NCBI GenBank assembly: GCA_028554755.1
Contig: JAPTOF010000007.1
Location: 15,361,001 to 15,425,000, forward strand
DNA: 64,000 nt
Direction: 5' to 3'
From: Cordia subcordata
Lineage: Eukaryota; Streptophyta; Magnoliopsida; Boraginales; Cordiaceae
A program made the translations under genes and the position numbers. The notes beneath the pieces were generated by a model, which saw nothing but the letters and a program-made list of their open reading frames with translations, was not told the origin of the DNA and made no database searches. Shown here in pieces: positions 1-10,427 of the stretch (its first letter is position 1; each line of letters starts with the position of its first letter).

Positions 1-56
1 ACAGCCCCCGTGATGTTTTTTGACATATTTATGTTTTATTTCATTACTAAACTAAT

Positions 57-3000
57 ATATGGTTCATGATTAGCTAGACTCTCATATGATGGAGTTGGAT
101 TAGTTTGTGTATTCTAAGACCATTTAAATTCATTATCTCTGTAGAGCCTTTGAGCCTGAATATTTATCGGCAAAGGATTTGAGATCTTTCTACAAAACTT
201 GATAGAAATATAACCATCAAAAGGCAATATTTCGAAAACACCCTATAATTGAGATTGCAGAATTTTAAGGTTGAAAGCAAGTATAAATTCGTAATGATTA
301 GAACTATCTTTTTCTCAAATAATTTTTATGCAAAAAATATGTAAGCCCTGAATATGGTCCAAAATTATCAATATTGAGCACGATTTGAAAATTTTATTTT
401 GGGCATTATAACATCCTTTGAGGAAAATAATTTGTGATGAATTATTATCAATTATACCAATTTGTTCAAAATCATTCCTTGAAGAAGATGATATATTACT
501 TATTGCTATGGATGTGATTATAGAAATAATATTAGAGATATTATGATAGTCATATGGGTATAATAATAATGAGAAAAATTGTTGAAATTCATATATGCAT
601 CTGTACATGTGCTGCTTGTTCCCAAGAGGAAAAATGAATTATTAGGCAATCCCCAAGCAAAAATGTTAAATTGTCTAAATTTCTATAATGAATTGAAAGG
701 GGTATATAATTGTCTTAGTGGAATCCTTAATTTAATGCATAAAAGCATATATTCCTAGACCATTATTTATGATAATGAAATTGTCAAATTTTATCTGCGA
801 ACATGTTATATAATGTATTGTAGCACTTATTAAAGAAGACTAGCTACTTATCAATAATTACTCCCCATTGGTCTAGAAAAAGAAATCCCATTTGAATACA
901 CTTATTGCACGAGATGTATTTTGATTGCTCCACCACAACACATTAAGATGGTTCAATGAAAAAAGGAATTTATGTTAAATTTGAATCTCAGTCCATCATG
1001 AAATATTTTGTATCATCGACTGAGGATACTGAATAGTATATTTTGCTAATTGTTGAAATAAAGTTCCTAACATCGGGGAAAGAAAAACAAAAGCTAGAAA
1101 GATGAAAAATTTTATAGAATGCTTTTGATCTTCACATGAAAATTATTTATTGGCAAAAAGTTGGAAAGATGCATTCACAGTGACCAAGTCACATATACAA
1201 ACTATAAATGCTCCTATTTAAATTGATGTCTCAATAGACAAATTAAAAAATATATCCACTGGACACTAGAAGCATAGTGGACTTTTAGGTTCCAACTATA
1301 GAGGAGTAAAGCAACTTGGCATTTTTGAAATATTTGATATCCTGAAGATATCAAACCATTCATACAAGTGAAATGTATAACGGAGAAATATTGCTCTACT
1401 TTGTAAAAGAGTATTTGGTACCTAAATATGATATGATTATTGAGAATAAAGAAATCTCACTCAGTTATATTATTGTTGAAAAGAGTGGAACTAAGAAGAA
1501 AAAATAATCAATGATCAAATATTTACAAATGCAATAGCTACTATTATTATGAAAAGCAAGGATCGTGAACTGAAATCCATCTAAAGATGTCGACATAAAT
1601 ATATTTGGCCAAATATAGATTGAAGCAATCCAGACATATATATGTGTTTTGACCTTTATTGGTCAACACATACTGGATATGGGATTGAAGGGTATGTTAT
1701 ATATACCAATCCCATATTGCTTGAAAATTTCAGAAGTATTTGCCACATGGTTGCCTAGCTCTCAAACTACTGATTCTAGTCAAAGAATGAGCTAGTGTGT
1801 TATATGGTTATACTTTGTTATCGTACTCTTTTCTTGTATAAACCAAGCATTAGAAACTTGGAATTAATTACAAGAAGATATGTTTTCATGTGGTGGATGC
1901 AATTACATTAGCCTGGTAATTTTTCAAAGCACTTCATATGCGTCTTATAAACAACATGTATGTGTATAAATGTATTTCATGAGTATGATAATTATATACA
2001 AATCCTAGAGGACTAGATATTTTTGAAACATAAATCTCCGGAAAAGTATATTTAAAGCTCTCTGTATGAGCTAAAACATGTCAAAAATTGAAATGTATTT
2101 TCTTTAATGAAAATCTTCTAAAGAAAAAGGTTTAAGAAACATATATACAAGGGACTCATGAAGAGCTTTTATATAGAATTTTGAGGCCAATATTTTGGCT
2201 CGACCTGAAGTTCGATTATTATGGAATATTATCCATCAATCACTTGAGCAAAGAAATTTTTGGAGCCAAAGAACCCATCTAAATGTCTCAATATCTTGAA
2301 GGATCATTCTAGTTTGTGAAGATAATGAAAAACTATTAGTCCTAAAGTATGATACATCAACAAATCTTACTATACTATATGTGTCGGCATAATTATTTAT
2401 TATTTTATTAGCAAGAGTTGGTTTTGTACCGGCAAAGATAACGAAAAACTATTAGTCCTAAAGTGTCATACCTCAATAAATTCGTTATTATTATCTTCAA
2501 CACACTCACAATCAATGTTGATTGAACATGAAATTTGTTGAGCATTTGTTTGACTATGTGAGCAATATCTTTTCATATATGTTGAAATTGTTATGCATTA
2601 ATGCTTGTGAAAGCTCATCATTGTTGTCTCCTCAAACTTGCCAAAATATCACTCAACAATTGAATGGCACTGCATGTATATTAAATGTGATTGAGCCTTT
2701 CTTATTGTGTTGAATCCATGCATTAACTCCCCAAGAAATATGGAATAAAGGCTTATCAAGTTTTTAAACAAGAACTTTCCAAGTTCATCTTAATTGATAT
2801 CATATGTAATGATATTTGAGAAACTACAAGCTTGGCATGTGTACTCAGAGATTTCTTGATATGTTTAAATGAGCGTGAGACAAATATGCATTGTACTCTT
2901 TTTCCCTTAACCTAAGTTTTGTATCATTGGGTTTTCTTGGCAAGGCTTTAATAAGCCAGCATAAAGTGTATAACAAGAATATTGTACTCTTTTTCCTTGA

Positions 3001-3442
3001 CTAGAGTTTTTATCCCAATGGATTTTTCCAAAAATAAGGTTTTAACAATGCATATTCTTAAGAGATAAATATCTAAGGAAGAGTGTTATGAATTTATTAA
3101 TTATTATGGATATTCATTTTTGGACGAGTTCATTGTTATCCAAACTCTTGTTATGGTTCATGATTTTTAAGACTCTCATATGATGAAGTTGGATTAGCTT
3201 ATGTAGTCTAAGTCTATTTAAATTCTAACCATGAGTAACTACTCTTGTATTGCTCCCATAAATAGGGGTATTTATATAGTAAAAGTTGTATCAACTATCA
3301 TGAGAAGCAATACAATATTCTTCCCTATTCTCTCTCATATTTTCTCTTCTTTCATTGTTTATATTATGTTTATTTCTCTTGTTCATATATCTCATTTCTA
3401 TTTTGTAATTATTTTTATAACATGTGTGTTATATATTTCTAC
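57..3442 (+). mobile_element. Decayed Ty1/copia element
   Basis: Remnant of a Ty1/copia retrotransposon, too broken for any long ORF. Bases 57-135 match the 3' LTR at about 3150-3225, so part of a 5' LTR survives. Conceptual translation across frames gives copia pol landmarks in order: the integrase-to-RT linker near 1190-1520 (QTINAPI and NKEISLSY stretches), a degenerate RT near 1980-2160, and RNase H-proximal sequence near 2330-2480. A purine-poor 'GTACTCTTTTTCC' leader, typical of what precedes the 3' LTR in this copia type, occurs twice near 2893 and 2984. Gag and protease are not recognisable. Assignment to copia is fairly safe; the lineage is not resolved. Confidence 0.65.
3084..3442 (+). 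repeat. 3' LTR of decayed copia element
   Basis: Starts TGTTATGAATTT directly after the purine run AAGGAAGAG and ends TTCTACA, so it has TG...CA boundaries and a length of 359 bp. It contains a TATA-like CATAAATAGG near 3258 and a pyrimidine-rich leader (CTCTCTCATATTTTCTC) as in copia LTRs. Part of it recurs at 57-135. An 81-codon ORF inside it at 3231-3476 is LTR leader, not a gene. Confidence 0.6.
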
Positions 3443-3500
3443 AAAAATAAATAAATTTTTAGCTGACAATGACTAGATAATAACAGAAAAAAAGAAGTTA

Positions 3501-3727
3501 TGTGCGACCTTTTAAAAAGTATATGGGCGTAATGTGGTAAGTTTTAAAAACAAAGGGTAATTGGCTAACTAGACAAACTACAGGGGATCATTAGCTAATT
3601 AGAAAAATCACAGTGAGCTTAATGTGCTACCTTTTGAAAAGTATAGAGGAGTAATATGGTAAATTTTAAAACATAAGGGGGTAATCATCTAATTAAAAAC
3701 CACAGGGGGATAACTTACATTTTACCC
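3501..3727. repeat. Imperfect 122-bp tandem duplication
   Basis: Unit 1 starts TGTGCGACCTTTTAAAAAGTA at 3501 and unit 2 starts TGTGCTACCTTTTGAAAAGTA at 3623. Each runs through 'GTAATRTGGTAARTTTTAAAA' and 'CACAGKGRG' phrases. A similar phrase (CACAGGGGTTTATGAACGAGTTTTGAAAAC) occurs near 61197. The style is common in plant transposon ends, but no terminal repeats or target duplications could be fixed. Confidence 0.55.
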
Positions 3728-3798
3728 TTTTAATTTTTATGTTCGAACTGTTGTTAGTACTTAATAGAAGCTTGAGATGTTATATTATGCACCTTAAG

Positions 3799-3955
3799 TG
3801 TAATGATCCAGGCCTAACTATTGGCCTGCCACCACATTTGAACCTAATCAACTGGCCCAAAATGCTTAAGCCGGTGATGACAGTAGTAGTGAACCCAAGC
3901 CATTATAAAGTACACATAAATCTCACAAAGAATCGATGTGAAATGGGGCGTTACA
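3799..3955 (-). repeat. TRIM LTR, distal copy
   Basis: 157 bp, nearly the same as 4645-4801, beginning TGTAATGATCC and ending GGGGCGTTACA. On the minus strand it starts TGTAACGCCCC. It is the 3' LTR of the composite element. Confidence 0.75.
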
Positions 3956-4052
3956 AACTCCCCACTTTAAGGACGCGATGTCCTCGTTGCGCCCCAAACA
4001 CAAACAGACCATAGCCCAGAATCCCAAGCGACATGGAATCCGCCCAGAGCCT

Positions 4053-4064
4053 GCTCTGATACCA
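4053..4064 (-). other. Primer-binding site (tRNA-iMet), inner TRIM
   Basis: GCTCTGATACCA, reverse complement TGGTATCAGAGC, three bases from the inner LTR at 4068. The TTC spacer is the same as at the second PBS (4630-4641). Confidence 0.75.
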
Positions 4065-4067
4065 TTC

Positions 4068-4252
4068 TGTCACGCCTCCGAGCCCAGACCCCCAGGCCCA
4101 ACAGCAAGACTGGTGTTGTAGGCATAACTAATAACTACTTGGGTCTCTAATCAACTGGTCCAAAATAATTAACCTAAGTTGTTAATTATACCCACACCAC
4201 CCACTTATAAACAAGTCATAAGTCACCCTACAAACCGATGTGGGATATCACA
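4068..4252 (-). repeat. Inner TRIM LTR, second family
   Basis: 185 bp from TGTCACGCC to GATATCACA, preceded by its own PBS at 4053-4064. Its last ~50 bp (CACTTATAAACAAGTCATAAG...GATATCACA) recurs at 4362-4414 as a truncated second copy. The adjoining internal sequence (GACGTCCTCGTCGAGGGCACA) is repeated at about 4275, 4443 and 4504, so this inner element has been partly duplicated. Confidence 0.6.
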
Positions 4253-4629
4253 TTCATTCCTGTCGAGGACTTGACGTCCTCGTCGAGGGCACACTATCAT
4301 ATACAAGACCAGGCAGTGCAAGACTGTAGAGGTGGCTCCTACAGACTCAAGAGGTGGCTCCTCTCACTTATAAACAAGTTATAAGTCACCTCACAAACCG
4401 ATGTGCGATATCACATTCATCCCCCGTTGAGTACTCGACATTCTCGTCGAGGGCACACAATCACACACAAGACCAGGCGGTGTAGGCCTGTAGAAGTGGC
4501 ATTCTCGTCGAGGGCACAAAATCATACACATGACCAGGTGGTGTAGGACTGTAAATGTGGCTCCCACCGCACATATGGTGTAGCACTTGCCCTGCATAGC
4601 ACTTAGCTCCCACAACTGGCTGGAACCTA

Positions 4630-4641
4630 GCTCTGATACCA
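4630..4641 (-). other. Primer-binding site (tRNA-iMet), outer TRIM
   Basis: GCTCTGATACCA (TGGTATCAGAGC on the minus strand), three bases inside the 157-bp LTR at 4645-4801. It fixes the element's orientation as minus. Confidence 0.8.
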
Positions 4642-4644
4642 TTC

Positions 4645-4801
4645 TGTAATGACCCAGGTTCAATTAGTGGACTGCCACCATATTTGAGCCTAGTCAACTG
4701 ACCCAAAATGCTTAAATCGGTGATGACAGTAATAGTGAACCCAAGCCATTATAAAGTACACGCAAATCTCACAAAGAACCGATATGGGATGGAGCGTTAC
4801 A
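4645..4801 (-). repeat. TRIM LTR, PBS-proximal copy
   Basis: 157 bp, TGTAATGACCC to GGAGCGTTACA on the plus strand. It is the 5' LTR on the minus strand, next to the PBS at 4630-4641. Confidence 0.8.
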
Positions 4802-4877
4802 TTAAACAAGGTGCACCGCCGAGCAAGGCACACCTCCTCCCCTTTTTTTTTTTTGGCAAAACATGTTCCTAAATTGA

Positions 4878-5215
4878 TCAGCACGCTGATCCATCGCAAT
4901 TTGAACAACCTCTCATTGGATCTGGTTTAATTCCCACAAATTTCCATTTATTCCTCCCACACCAGATTTGCCAGCAAATTGCTGTAATTTTCGCCCCAGC
5001 TTCTGTAAAATCAACACCTCTTTCTTTGCATCCATTGCACAAATCTGCAAACCAATCCTCAAATCTACCAACTCTCTCCTTTTCAATTCTCACCTGAAAG
5101 GAAGAAGGAAACGAAACCCTTTTACTCCAATCACACAACAGAAAAAGGTGTTCAATATTTTCCTCCTCCTATCCACAAATTCCACAAAGAGCTGTTTCTG
5201 CATAATACCTTTTTT
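4878..5215 (-). pseudogene. LINE ORF2 C-terminal scrap (zinc/RNase H side)
   Basis: An open stretch on the minus strand (4878-5138) reads like the region between the reverse-transcriptase zinc-binding domain and the plant LINE RNase H domain: 'CDWSKRV', then 'FEDWFADLCNGCKERG', then 'AICWQIWCGRNKWKF', the usual I-W-x-x-R-N-x-x-x-F segment. Sequence to about 5215 in another frame continues upstream with a 'IFNTFFCC' zinc-side motif, so a frameshift is present. A T-run at 4843-4854 could be the element's poly(A) tail on the minus strand. Non-LTR retrotransposon origin is well supported by the motif order; the rest of the element is absent. Confidence 0.65.
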
Positions 5216-5362
5216 TTTTTTTAACATTCATTAGGTTTTCTACCACAATTACGTATTTTCTTTTATATTCTGATTAATTTCTCGAAAAAAAGAATTGATT
5301 TCAAAATATATTTTTTCAAAACACAATTAATTTCTCACAAAAATTAATTTCTTGTCAATAAA

Positions 5363-5990
5363 CATAATATCAATTATGAATAGTGAATAAGCAGGTTAAT
5401 ATTATGAATAAAGATGTCTTCCCAATGAGTAAATTTGAATATAATTATTTGTGAACAAACATGATATCAATTATGAAGAAAGGTCGTTATATTTGTGAAC
5501 AAATACTAATAATATAGTGAATGAACATGTCTTTACATTATTAAAAATCGAGGTATTTCTTTTTTTGGGAATAAACATGATTCCAATTGTGAACAAAGGT
5601 TCTTTTATTTGTGAACAAACATTATAAATATTGTGAACAAATACATTTACATTATTAAAAATCAATGCATTTTTTGTGAATAAACATGATCTCAATTGTG
5701 AATAAAGGTTGTTATATTTGTGAAGAGACAGTAGCAATATTGTGAATAAATGTATCTTTACACCGTTAAACGTCAATGAAATTTTATATGAACAGACATG
5801 ATATTAATTATGAACAAAGGTTGTTATATTTGTGAAAAAACTGTTTTAATATTCTTAACAAACATGTTTTTAAACTATTAAAATTCTAATGCAATTTGAA
5901 CAAACATGATATCAATTATGAACAAATATGCAATTTTCTTTGAACAAACATGATGTCAATTATGAACAAATATGTTGCAAGGCTTTCCAC
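5363..5990. repeat. Minisatellite, ~110-bp period
   Basis: The phrase (A/T)AAACATGATNTCAATTRTGAA recurs at 5460, 5576, 5685, 5797, 5905 and 5949, spaced 116, 109, 112, 108 and 44 bp. Each full unit continues with AAAGGTTGTTATATTTGTGAA and TTTACATTATTAAAAATCAATG. About five diverged units, with short partial units at both edges. ORFs here (for example on the minus strand at 5471-5776) are by-products of the repeat. Confidence 0.8.
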
Positions 5991-6062
5991 CATTGCTAGC
6001 ATGATCAAAGCTTCTAATCTCTCTCTTTTTAGACAAATTTAACATCAATTTTCTGTTTACTA

Positions 6063-6480
6063 TTGCACCATCACCAAAGCAAAATTGGTTTCTCTCAGCC
6101 TTCTTTCACCACCCACCACCACCACCACCACCGTCACCACCATTCTATTTCTTTCTCAAATACCCCTTCCTCTGCTTCTGAGCCATGTTTGACCACCCTC
6201 TATATACACACACACATTCATATAAGCTTTTTTTATATCTCAGAGATCTGCTACAGATAACAGATCTGGATTTCACATCCACATATATTATATACATATA
6301 TATAGAGAAAGATAGAAAAAGGGCGAAGAGCGAGAGAAGCAGATTCACGATCTATTGCAAACCTTTCTTTTCTCTATTGACTTTAAGTGCGTGTGTATGC
6401 ATGCATAAGTGTGTGTGTGTGTGTGCAGATTTTTGTATATTTGTGTGGATATGTATATTTGTTTGTGTTTGTTGTTGTTC
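6063..6480 (+). other. Orphan leader-like low-complexity region
   Basis: Pyrimidine-rich sequence with a (CCA)n run (about 6110-6140), a TATA-like CTCTATATACACAC near 6198, AGATCT-rich sequence and a (GT)n run near 6412-6425. It looks like a plant promoter plus 5' UTR, but no ORF with recognisable product follows. Overlapping short ORFs here are translations of microsatellites. Confidence 0.3.
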
Positions 6481-6639
6481 AGTTTCCTTCTAACCAGCGC
6501 GTACCTTTAACGTGCGTGAAGGAGCATTGTGTTGAAGCGGTACACAGTGATGAGGGACCACTGTATAATTTGCGTGAAAGCTCAAAAGCATCCAACGACA
6601 GATGGAAGTGGACACGTACAGCTTACAATGAAGGATAAT

Positions 6640-7585
6640 ATAACACGTAAACAATTGACATTAAACGTATAATTTGCCATCATCTTTACAAAGTGAGACT
6701 AAAAATAACCATGTGACCATGCACATACTAATTTTCTGGACTGATACTGAATTCTAAATAAACGCTAACGAGCAAGTTGAGAACCAGGAAAATGATTACA
6801 CAAGGTATAAAAGGAACTTTATAATTCTGCCCAAATTCTAATAAGAGAATTAAAAGAGATAATTAATCTGGATAATGTTGACACATATTAGTGAAATTTG
6901 TTTTATCTCTCGCCATCTTTCTTGGCTCAAATTGACCGAGGAAAATTTAGGGCTCATTTGGTATCACTGTAAAACATTTTATAAATGAAAACCAAAATCA
7001 TAAACAAAAAAGTAACAATGTCATTTGAAAATTAGCACTATAAACGTATTTGATTAAATTGCAAAATAAACAAATAAAATGTATATATAAACAAAAACCT
7101 ACTTTAAAAAAATAGGTAATAGGCGACGGTAAAACCTACCGTGATTGGAATGGGCATCGCTTTTTTTAAACTGCCGCCTATATACAATTGAAAAAAAAAA
7201 AAATCATATTTTATCCATAGTTCAAACATTGAACTTTTCTTATTGTAATATTCTATAATTTAATTTACCTTTCACATATCATTGAAAACAGTTGAAGAGA
7301 TCTGCAAAAATTAAAGTACTGGCACAGTTTATGTAGACATGACAAACGACCAAAGTTACATAAATTTTTTGTTAATTTTTCTCTTGCCATGCCCTTGAAA
7401 TCTGCCTAAAGAAAACCTTGAGAACATGACCATTGCAGCACTTCAAACTTTATAAATTGGCTTTCACAGTAGGCTATTGATGAACCCCTGAGGTTAAGAC
7501 ATGTCGCACAATCATCGAGGGGTCAAGCCATTTGGTGGATGCTAAATTTAGAAGTCATTAATAGAAAAGGACTGGAAAATGGACT
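6640..7585. other. No gene recognised
   Basis: AT-rich sequence without convincing ORFs. Around 7118-7181 is a short GC-rich block (AGGCGACGGTAAAACC ... ACTGCCGCCTAT) whose ends are roughly inverted and resemble the subterminal repeats of plant CACTA elements, but no CACTA terminus lies nearby. Confidence 0.4.
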
Positions 7586-7594
7586 AAGGCAGAA

Positions 7595-7970
7595 AGAAGA
7601 TGGAAGTTGAACACCGAAGGTGCTGCTCAAAAGGCAACCAAGTTGTACCAAGAGTTGGTGGAATCTTTTGAGATGCTAGAGGTGAATGGATTAAATGGTT
7701 GTACCAAGGAATGGAACTTATTGCGGTATGAGAGAAGTCACGAGTAGCATAATCATGAATATTGATGATCTTCTCACCATTGTGACAAATTCGTCCTCCA
7801 CGTCTAATCTGGTGCTCGGACCAATAATTCATCACAATCCTTTTCGCCTTCTCCTAGAAGATCATAAAAGAATTTTCAATAGTAAATTGAGCTTTAGGAT
7901 GATTCACATTTATCGAAAAACTAATGCTTGTGCAAACTGATAATAAATTTTCGGATTCGTCAACTGGCCG
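7595..7970 (+). pseudogene. LINE RNase H domain remnant
   Basis: Conceptual translation over two or three frames reads 'WKLNTEGAAQ' (the D-G-A-x start of the plant LINE RNase H domain with D changed to E), then 'ARGEWIKW', then 'RLLLEDHKRIFNSKLSF', then 'HIYRKTNACAN', the order seen in this domain. At least two frameshifts and internal stops. The rest of the LINE is not visible. Confidence 0.6.
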
Positions 7971-8530
7971 TCTTAAGAGTAAAAAAACAAAAAAAGAATT
8001 AGGTAGACTAGCTTAACCAAGTCAACTCAGATCAAAATTGGCTTGATTTGCCCCCAGGGGCATAGGTGAGTTGGTAAGTGGCCAGGTGATTAGGGTGGAG
8101 ACACCCTGACAACGCGGGATCGAGTCCGTGTGGCGGCAGTACTCCGCTGAAATATTGCGGGGGCTGTTGCTGGATTTCCACGCCCGTTGGTCCTCTCCCT
8201 GGTCGGGCTGCCACTCACGCACATCCCTCGATTTACCTCCCGCCTGGTTAAGGGGCCTCTGGCCAGGTGGGAAAGGGGTTCTCCTTTGGTTAACCTTTTT
8301 AGAAAATTGGCTTGATTTGAGGTTTAAAATGGTTACTTTTATATATCACTTTTTAAGTTCCACCACTCGACAGGATCGAGACATGCGGTATGCTAAAAGG
8401 AGTTATTGCGTTGATATACAAAGCACATGAATAAGCAAATCAAATAAACAGAATTCTGAAAACCACAAATTGTTAAAATCATCACGTTCTAAGCATTTAC
8501 AGAGGTAACTGCAATACCCAAGCATAAATT
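7955..8530. repeat. Dispersed repeat, copy 1 (split by SINE)
   Basis: Matches the last 330 bp of the window. Shared blocks include AAAAAAGAATTAGNTRGACTAGCT (7993 and 63714), TCAGATCAA (8028 and 63749), AAATGGTTA(C/T)TT (8328 and 63780), CAAATAAA(A)TAAACAGAAT (8440 and 63884) and CTAARCA(T/C)TTACA. Copy 1 carries a SINE at 8051-8302 that copy 2 lacks. The class of the host repeat is unknown. Confidence 0.6.
8051..8302 (+). mobile_element. tRNA-derived SINE, copy 1
   Basis: 252-bp body flanked by a perfect 17-bp target duplication, AAAATTGGCTTGATTTG at 8034-8050 and 8303-8319. The head carries a box A-like TAGGTGAGTTGGTA (about 8063) and a box B-like GGATCGAGTCC (8117-8127), the internal RNA polymerase III promoter of tRNA-derived SINEs. 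The 3' end is TTAACCTTTTTA. A near-identical copy lies inverted at 19221-19471, with its own target duplication. It codes for nothing and would depend on LINE machinery to move. Short ORFs on both strands here are chance. Confidence 0.9.
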
Positions 8531-9235
8531 CCTTAATTCCATTAAAACCTTGTACTCTTTAGAACTTTTTTCTAGCCATCTTCCATGTTTTAATCTTTGT
8601 GTTTGAAAAGTTTTGATTGTTGACAGAAAACCTTATGAAGGTAATTTTGGGGATCTCCAAAAAAGGTTAAGGGAAACATTATCCTAAAAGTATGGACTAA
8701 TTTTATGTAGTAGATTTATACTTTTGGTAAAAATGCAAGAAACATGCTAGCTAAAAGTTTGCGTCTAATAACCAAGTAAATTGGAAAGGAAAGAAAAGAA
8801 AAATCTTTAAAACATAACTACACAATCCATCACCTTCCTCTAGAAGCCCTCCTTGGGAGAAAAAAATCTACCACCACACCACCCCAATTTCATACTTCAA
8901 CTCTAGTCACAAATATAAGCAAAAGTACAACTAAGTGGAAAGAAAAATCAAAGAAGTTGTAACTATTGGAATTGTGAGTATGAATTTGGAGGTTGAAAAC
9001 TACATCAACTATTAAAAGTCTGAAGCCTTTTAATGTCTAGCTTGGAAAAGAGGTAAGTAGAATATATCGTCCCTTTGGGTGCTTTACTTGTTGATTTAGA
9101 TGTGTTACAAAAAGTGCTTGACAAAAAAAAAAATGGCTCAATAACAACTATATACGGTGAAAATAGACGTATCATTACTTGAATCTAGAACACGAAATAG
9201 GAAGCTAATGGCAGCCATTGAATTAATTAATTAGA
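8530..9235. other. No gene recognised
   Basis: AT-rich, no ORF with recognisable product and no clear repeat boundaries. Confidence 0.4.
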
Positions 9236-9239
9236 AGGG

Positions 9240-9473
9240 TTAAACACAGCAAAGAGACTCAATGTACATGAAAGTTTTCCTTGTAGGAAATGGAGAAGAG
9301 CCTGCAACCCCATCATTACCACCACCGTCATCAATATCGTAGAGCTTTTCCAAAGTCTTGGATGCAATGTTGTATCGCATTGCCTTTCTACGAATCTGAA
9401 GCACCAAGAATGAATTCCCATCTGTCTCATCATCAACAATAATACTAAATATTGAAAATGCATAAAGTTCCAA
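9240..9473 (-). pseudogene. F-box protein C-terminal fragment
   Basis: A 77-codon open stretch reads 'GNSFLVLQIRRKAMRYN', 'SKTLEKLYDI' and ends 'YIESLCCV'. This is the usual ending of a large plant F-box family with an F-box-associated beta-propeller (V-x-R-Y-N, K-T-x-x-x-L-Y-D, YIESL-x-x-V). The F-box and the rest of the propeller are missing upstream (9480-9700), where no matching frame continues. I read it as a truncated pseudogene; an exon of a gene with distant exons is possible but unsupported. Confidence 0.6.
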
Positions 9474-9509
9474 TCTGTTGGTTCACAATAACTCCTCATC
9501 ATCTCCAGG

Positions 9510-10425
9510 AACTAAATATATTTACATTACGTTATTTTGGTGTGTGACTCATGTTAAGATTCATAATTTATCATTTAATTGTGTGTAATATGCTAATTGG
9601 CTTCAAACCAATTCTATATGATATGTCTTTGCAGCTGCTAGAAACAGTGGCTACTCCGATGGAATATAGTGAGGGAAATAATTTTTAAATTGTAGAGCTA
9701 AATATTTATCTACCCACTATACACCAGTCGTTAATATAACATAAATTAGTCACTTATTATTTAAGGTGAAAAAGAAAATTTTGATTGACAATTAACAACT
9801 AGGTCATAGTTCTATCACCAAATTTGTTATTGCTAGTTAATTCTATCCTAATTTTGTTAATTTTTATTTTTAATTTTTAAATTTTATTTTTTTAAAAATG
9901 AGTAGGGGTAGGGGTGGGCTAGAGTAAGTGTTTTCTTCTCTTTGGCCATCTTAAATTATTTTCCTACATTTATCACTAAAATTTTTTGTTGATCAAAAAA
10001 TATTTTTTGATTGATTTCAAACATCAGAATATTAAGAAAGTATTTTCCATGCAAATGGAGGAACTGAAATATAGATTAAGGGTATGTTTTGGAGCGGCAA
10101 AGCCTGTCAGACCTTGTTTGTTTCTCATGCTGAATATTGCTACATTGTTCATGGACATACTTGATGACAAAACTTAAAAGTCAATGAAAATTGAATTGAC
10201 CTTGACAATTTAGAATCAATAAGAATTATGAAGATGCATGGAATGCAATTCTCGTCCAATACTATAGTTTGTCATTTGTGTTATTGACTTATTTGGAAGT
10301 GTTTATAGAATTTTTTTAAAAATATTTTTAAAAATAAATTTTTTTTATGCTTACTTTTTTCTTAAAAAAACTAAAAATTAACTTCTAGAGAATATTTAAG
10401 TTACCAATCCACCCCATCTAAACAC
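9510..10425. other. No gene recognised
   Basis: AT-rich. T/A homopolymer-rich stretch at 9846-9900 followed by GTAGGGGTAGGGGTGGGC (9902-9920), the same arrangement as at 12700-12900. A 63-codon ORF at 9986-10177 resembles nothing I know. Confidence 0.4.
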
Positions 10426-10427
10426 TT

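Larger units (their letters stand above)
3799..4801 (-). mobile_element. TRIM-like composite element
   Basis: A 1,003-bp non-coding element bounded by two 157-bp direct repeats (3799-3955 and 4645-4801), each TGTAAT...GTTACA on the plus strand. Read on the minus strand, the LTR at 4645-4801 is followed by a 3-nt gap and TGGTATCAGAGC, the primer-binding site for initiator tRNA-Met. The flanks TTAAG (3794-3798) and TTAAA (4802-4806) look like a 5-bp target duplication with one mismatch. Inside lies a second LTR type of 185 bp (4068-4252) with its own PBS (4053-4064). Short LTRs, a Met PBS and no coding capacity fit terminal-repeat retrotransposons in miniature. Two families have been nested or recombined. 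Confidence 0.75.

Noticed and set aside
315..608. 97-codon minus-strand ORF
   Set aside because: Low-complexity sequence antisense to a decayed copia element.
6063..6493. Overlapping ORFs with His-rich and Cys-rich stretches
   Set aside because: Translations of CCA and GT microsatellites in a leader-like region.
6950..6975. MITE end (TTAGGGCTCATTTGG)
   Set aside because: No partner inverted repeat or second TTA could be found downstream.
8051..8302. A tRNA gene suggested by box A- and box B-like motifs
   Set aside because: Length, target duplications and the second copy show a SINE; no cloverleaf is evident.
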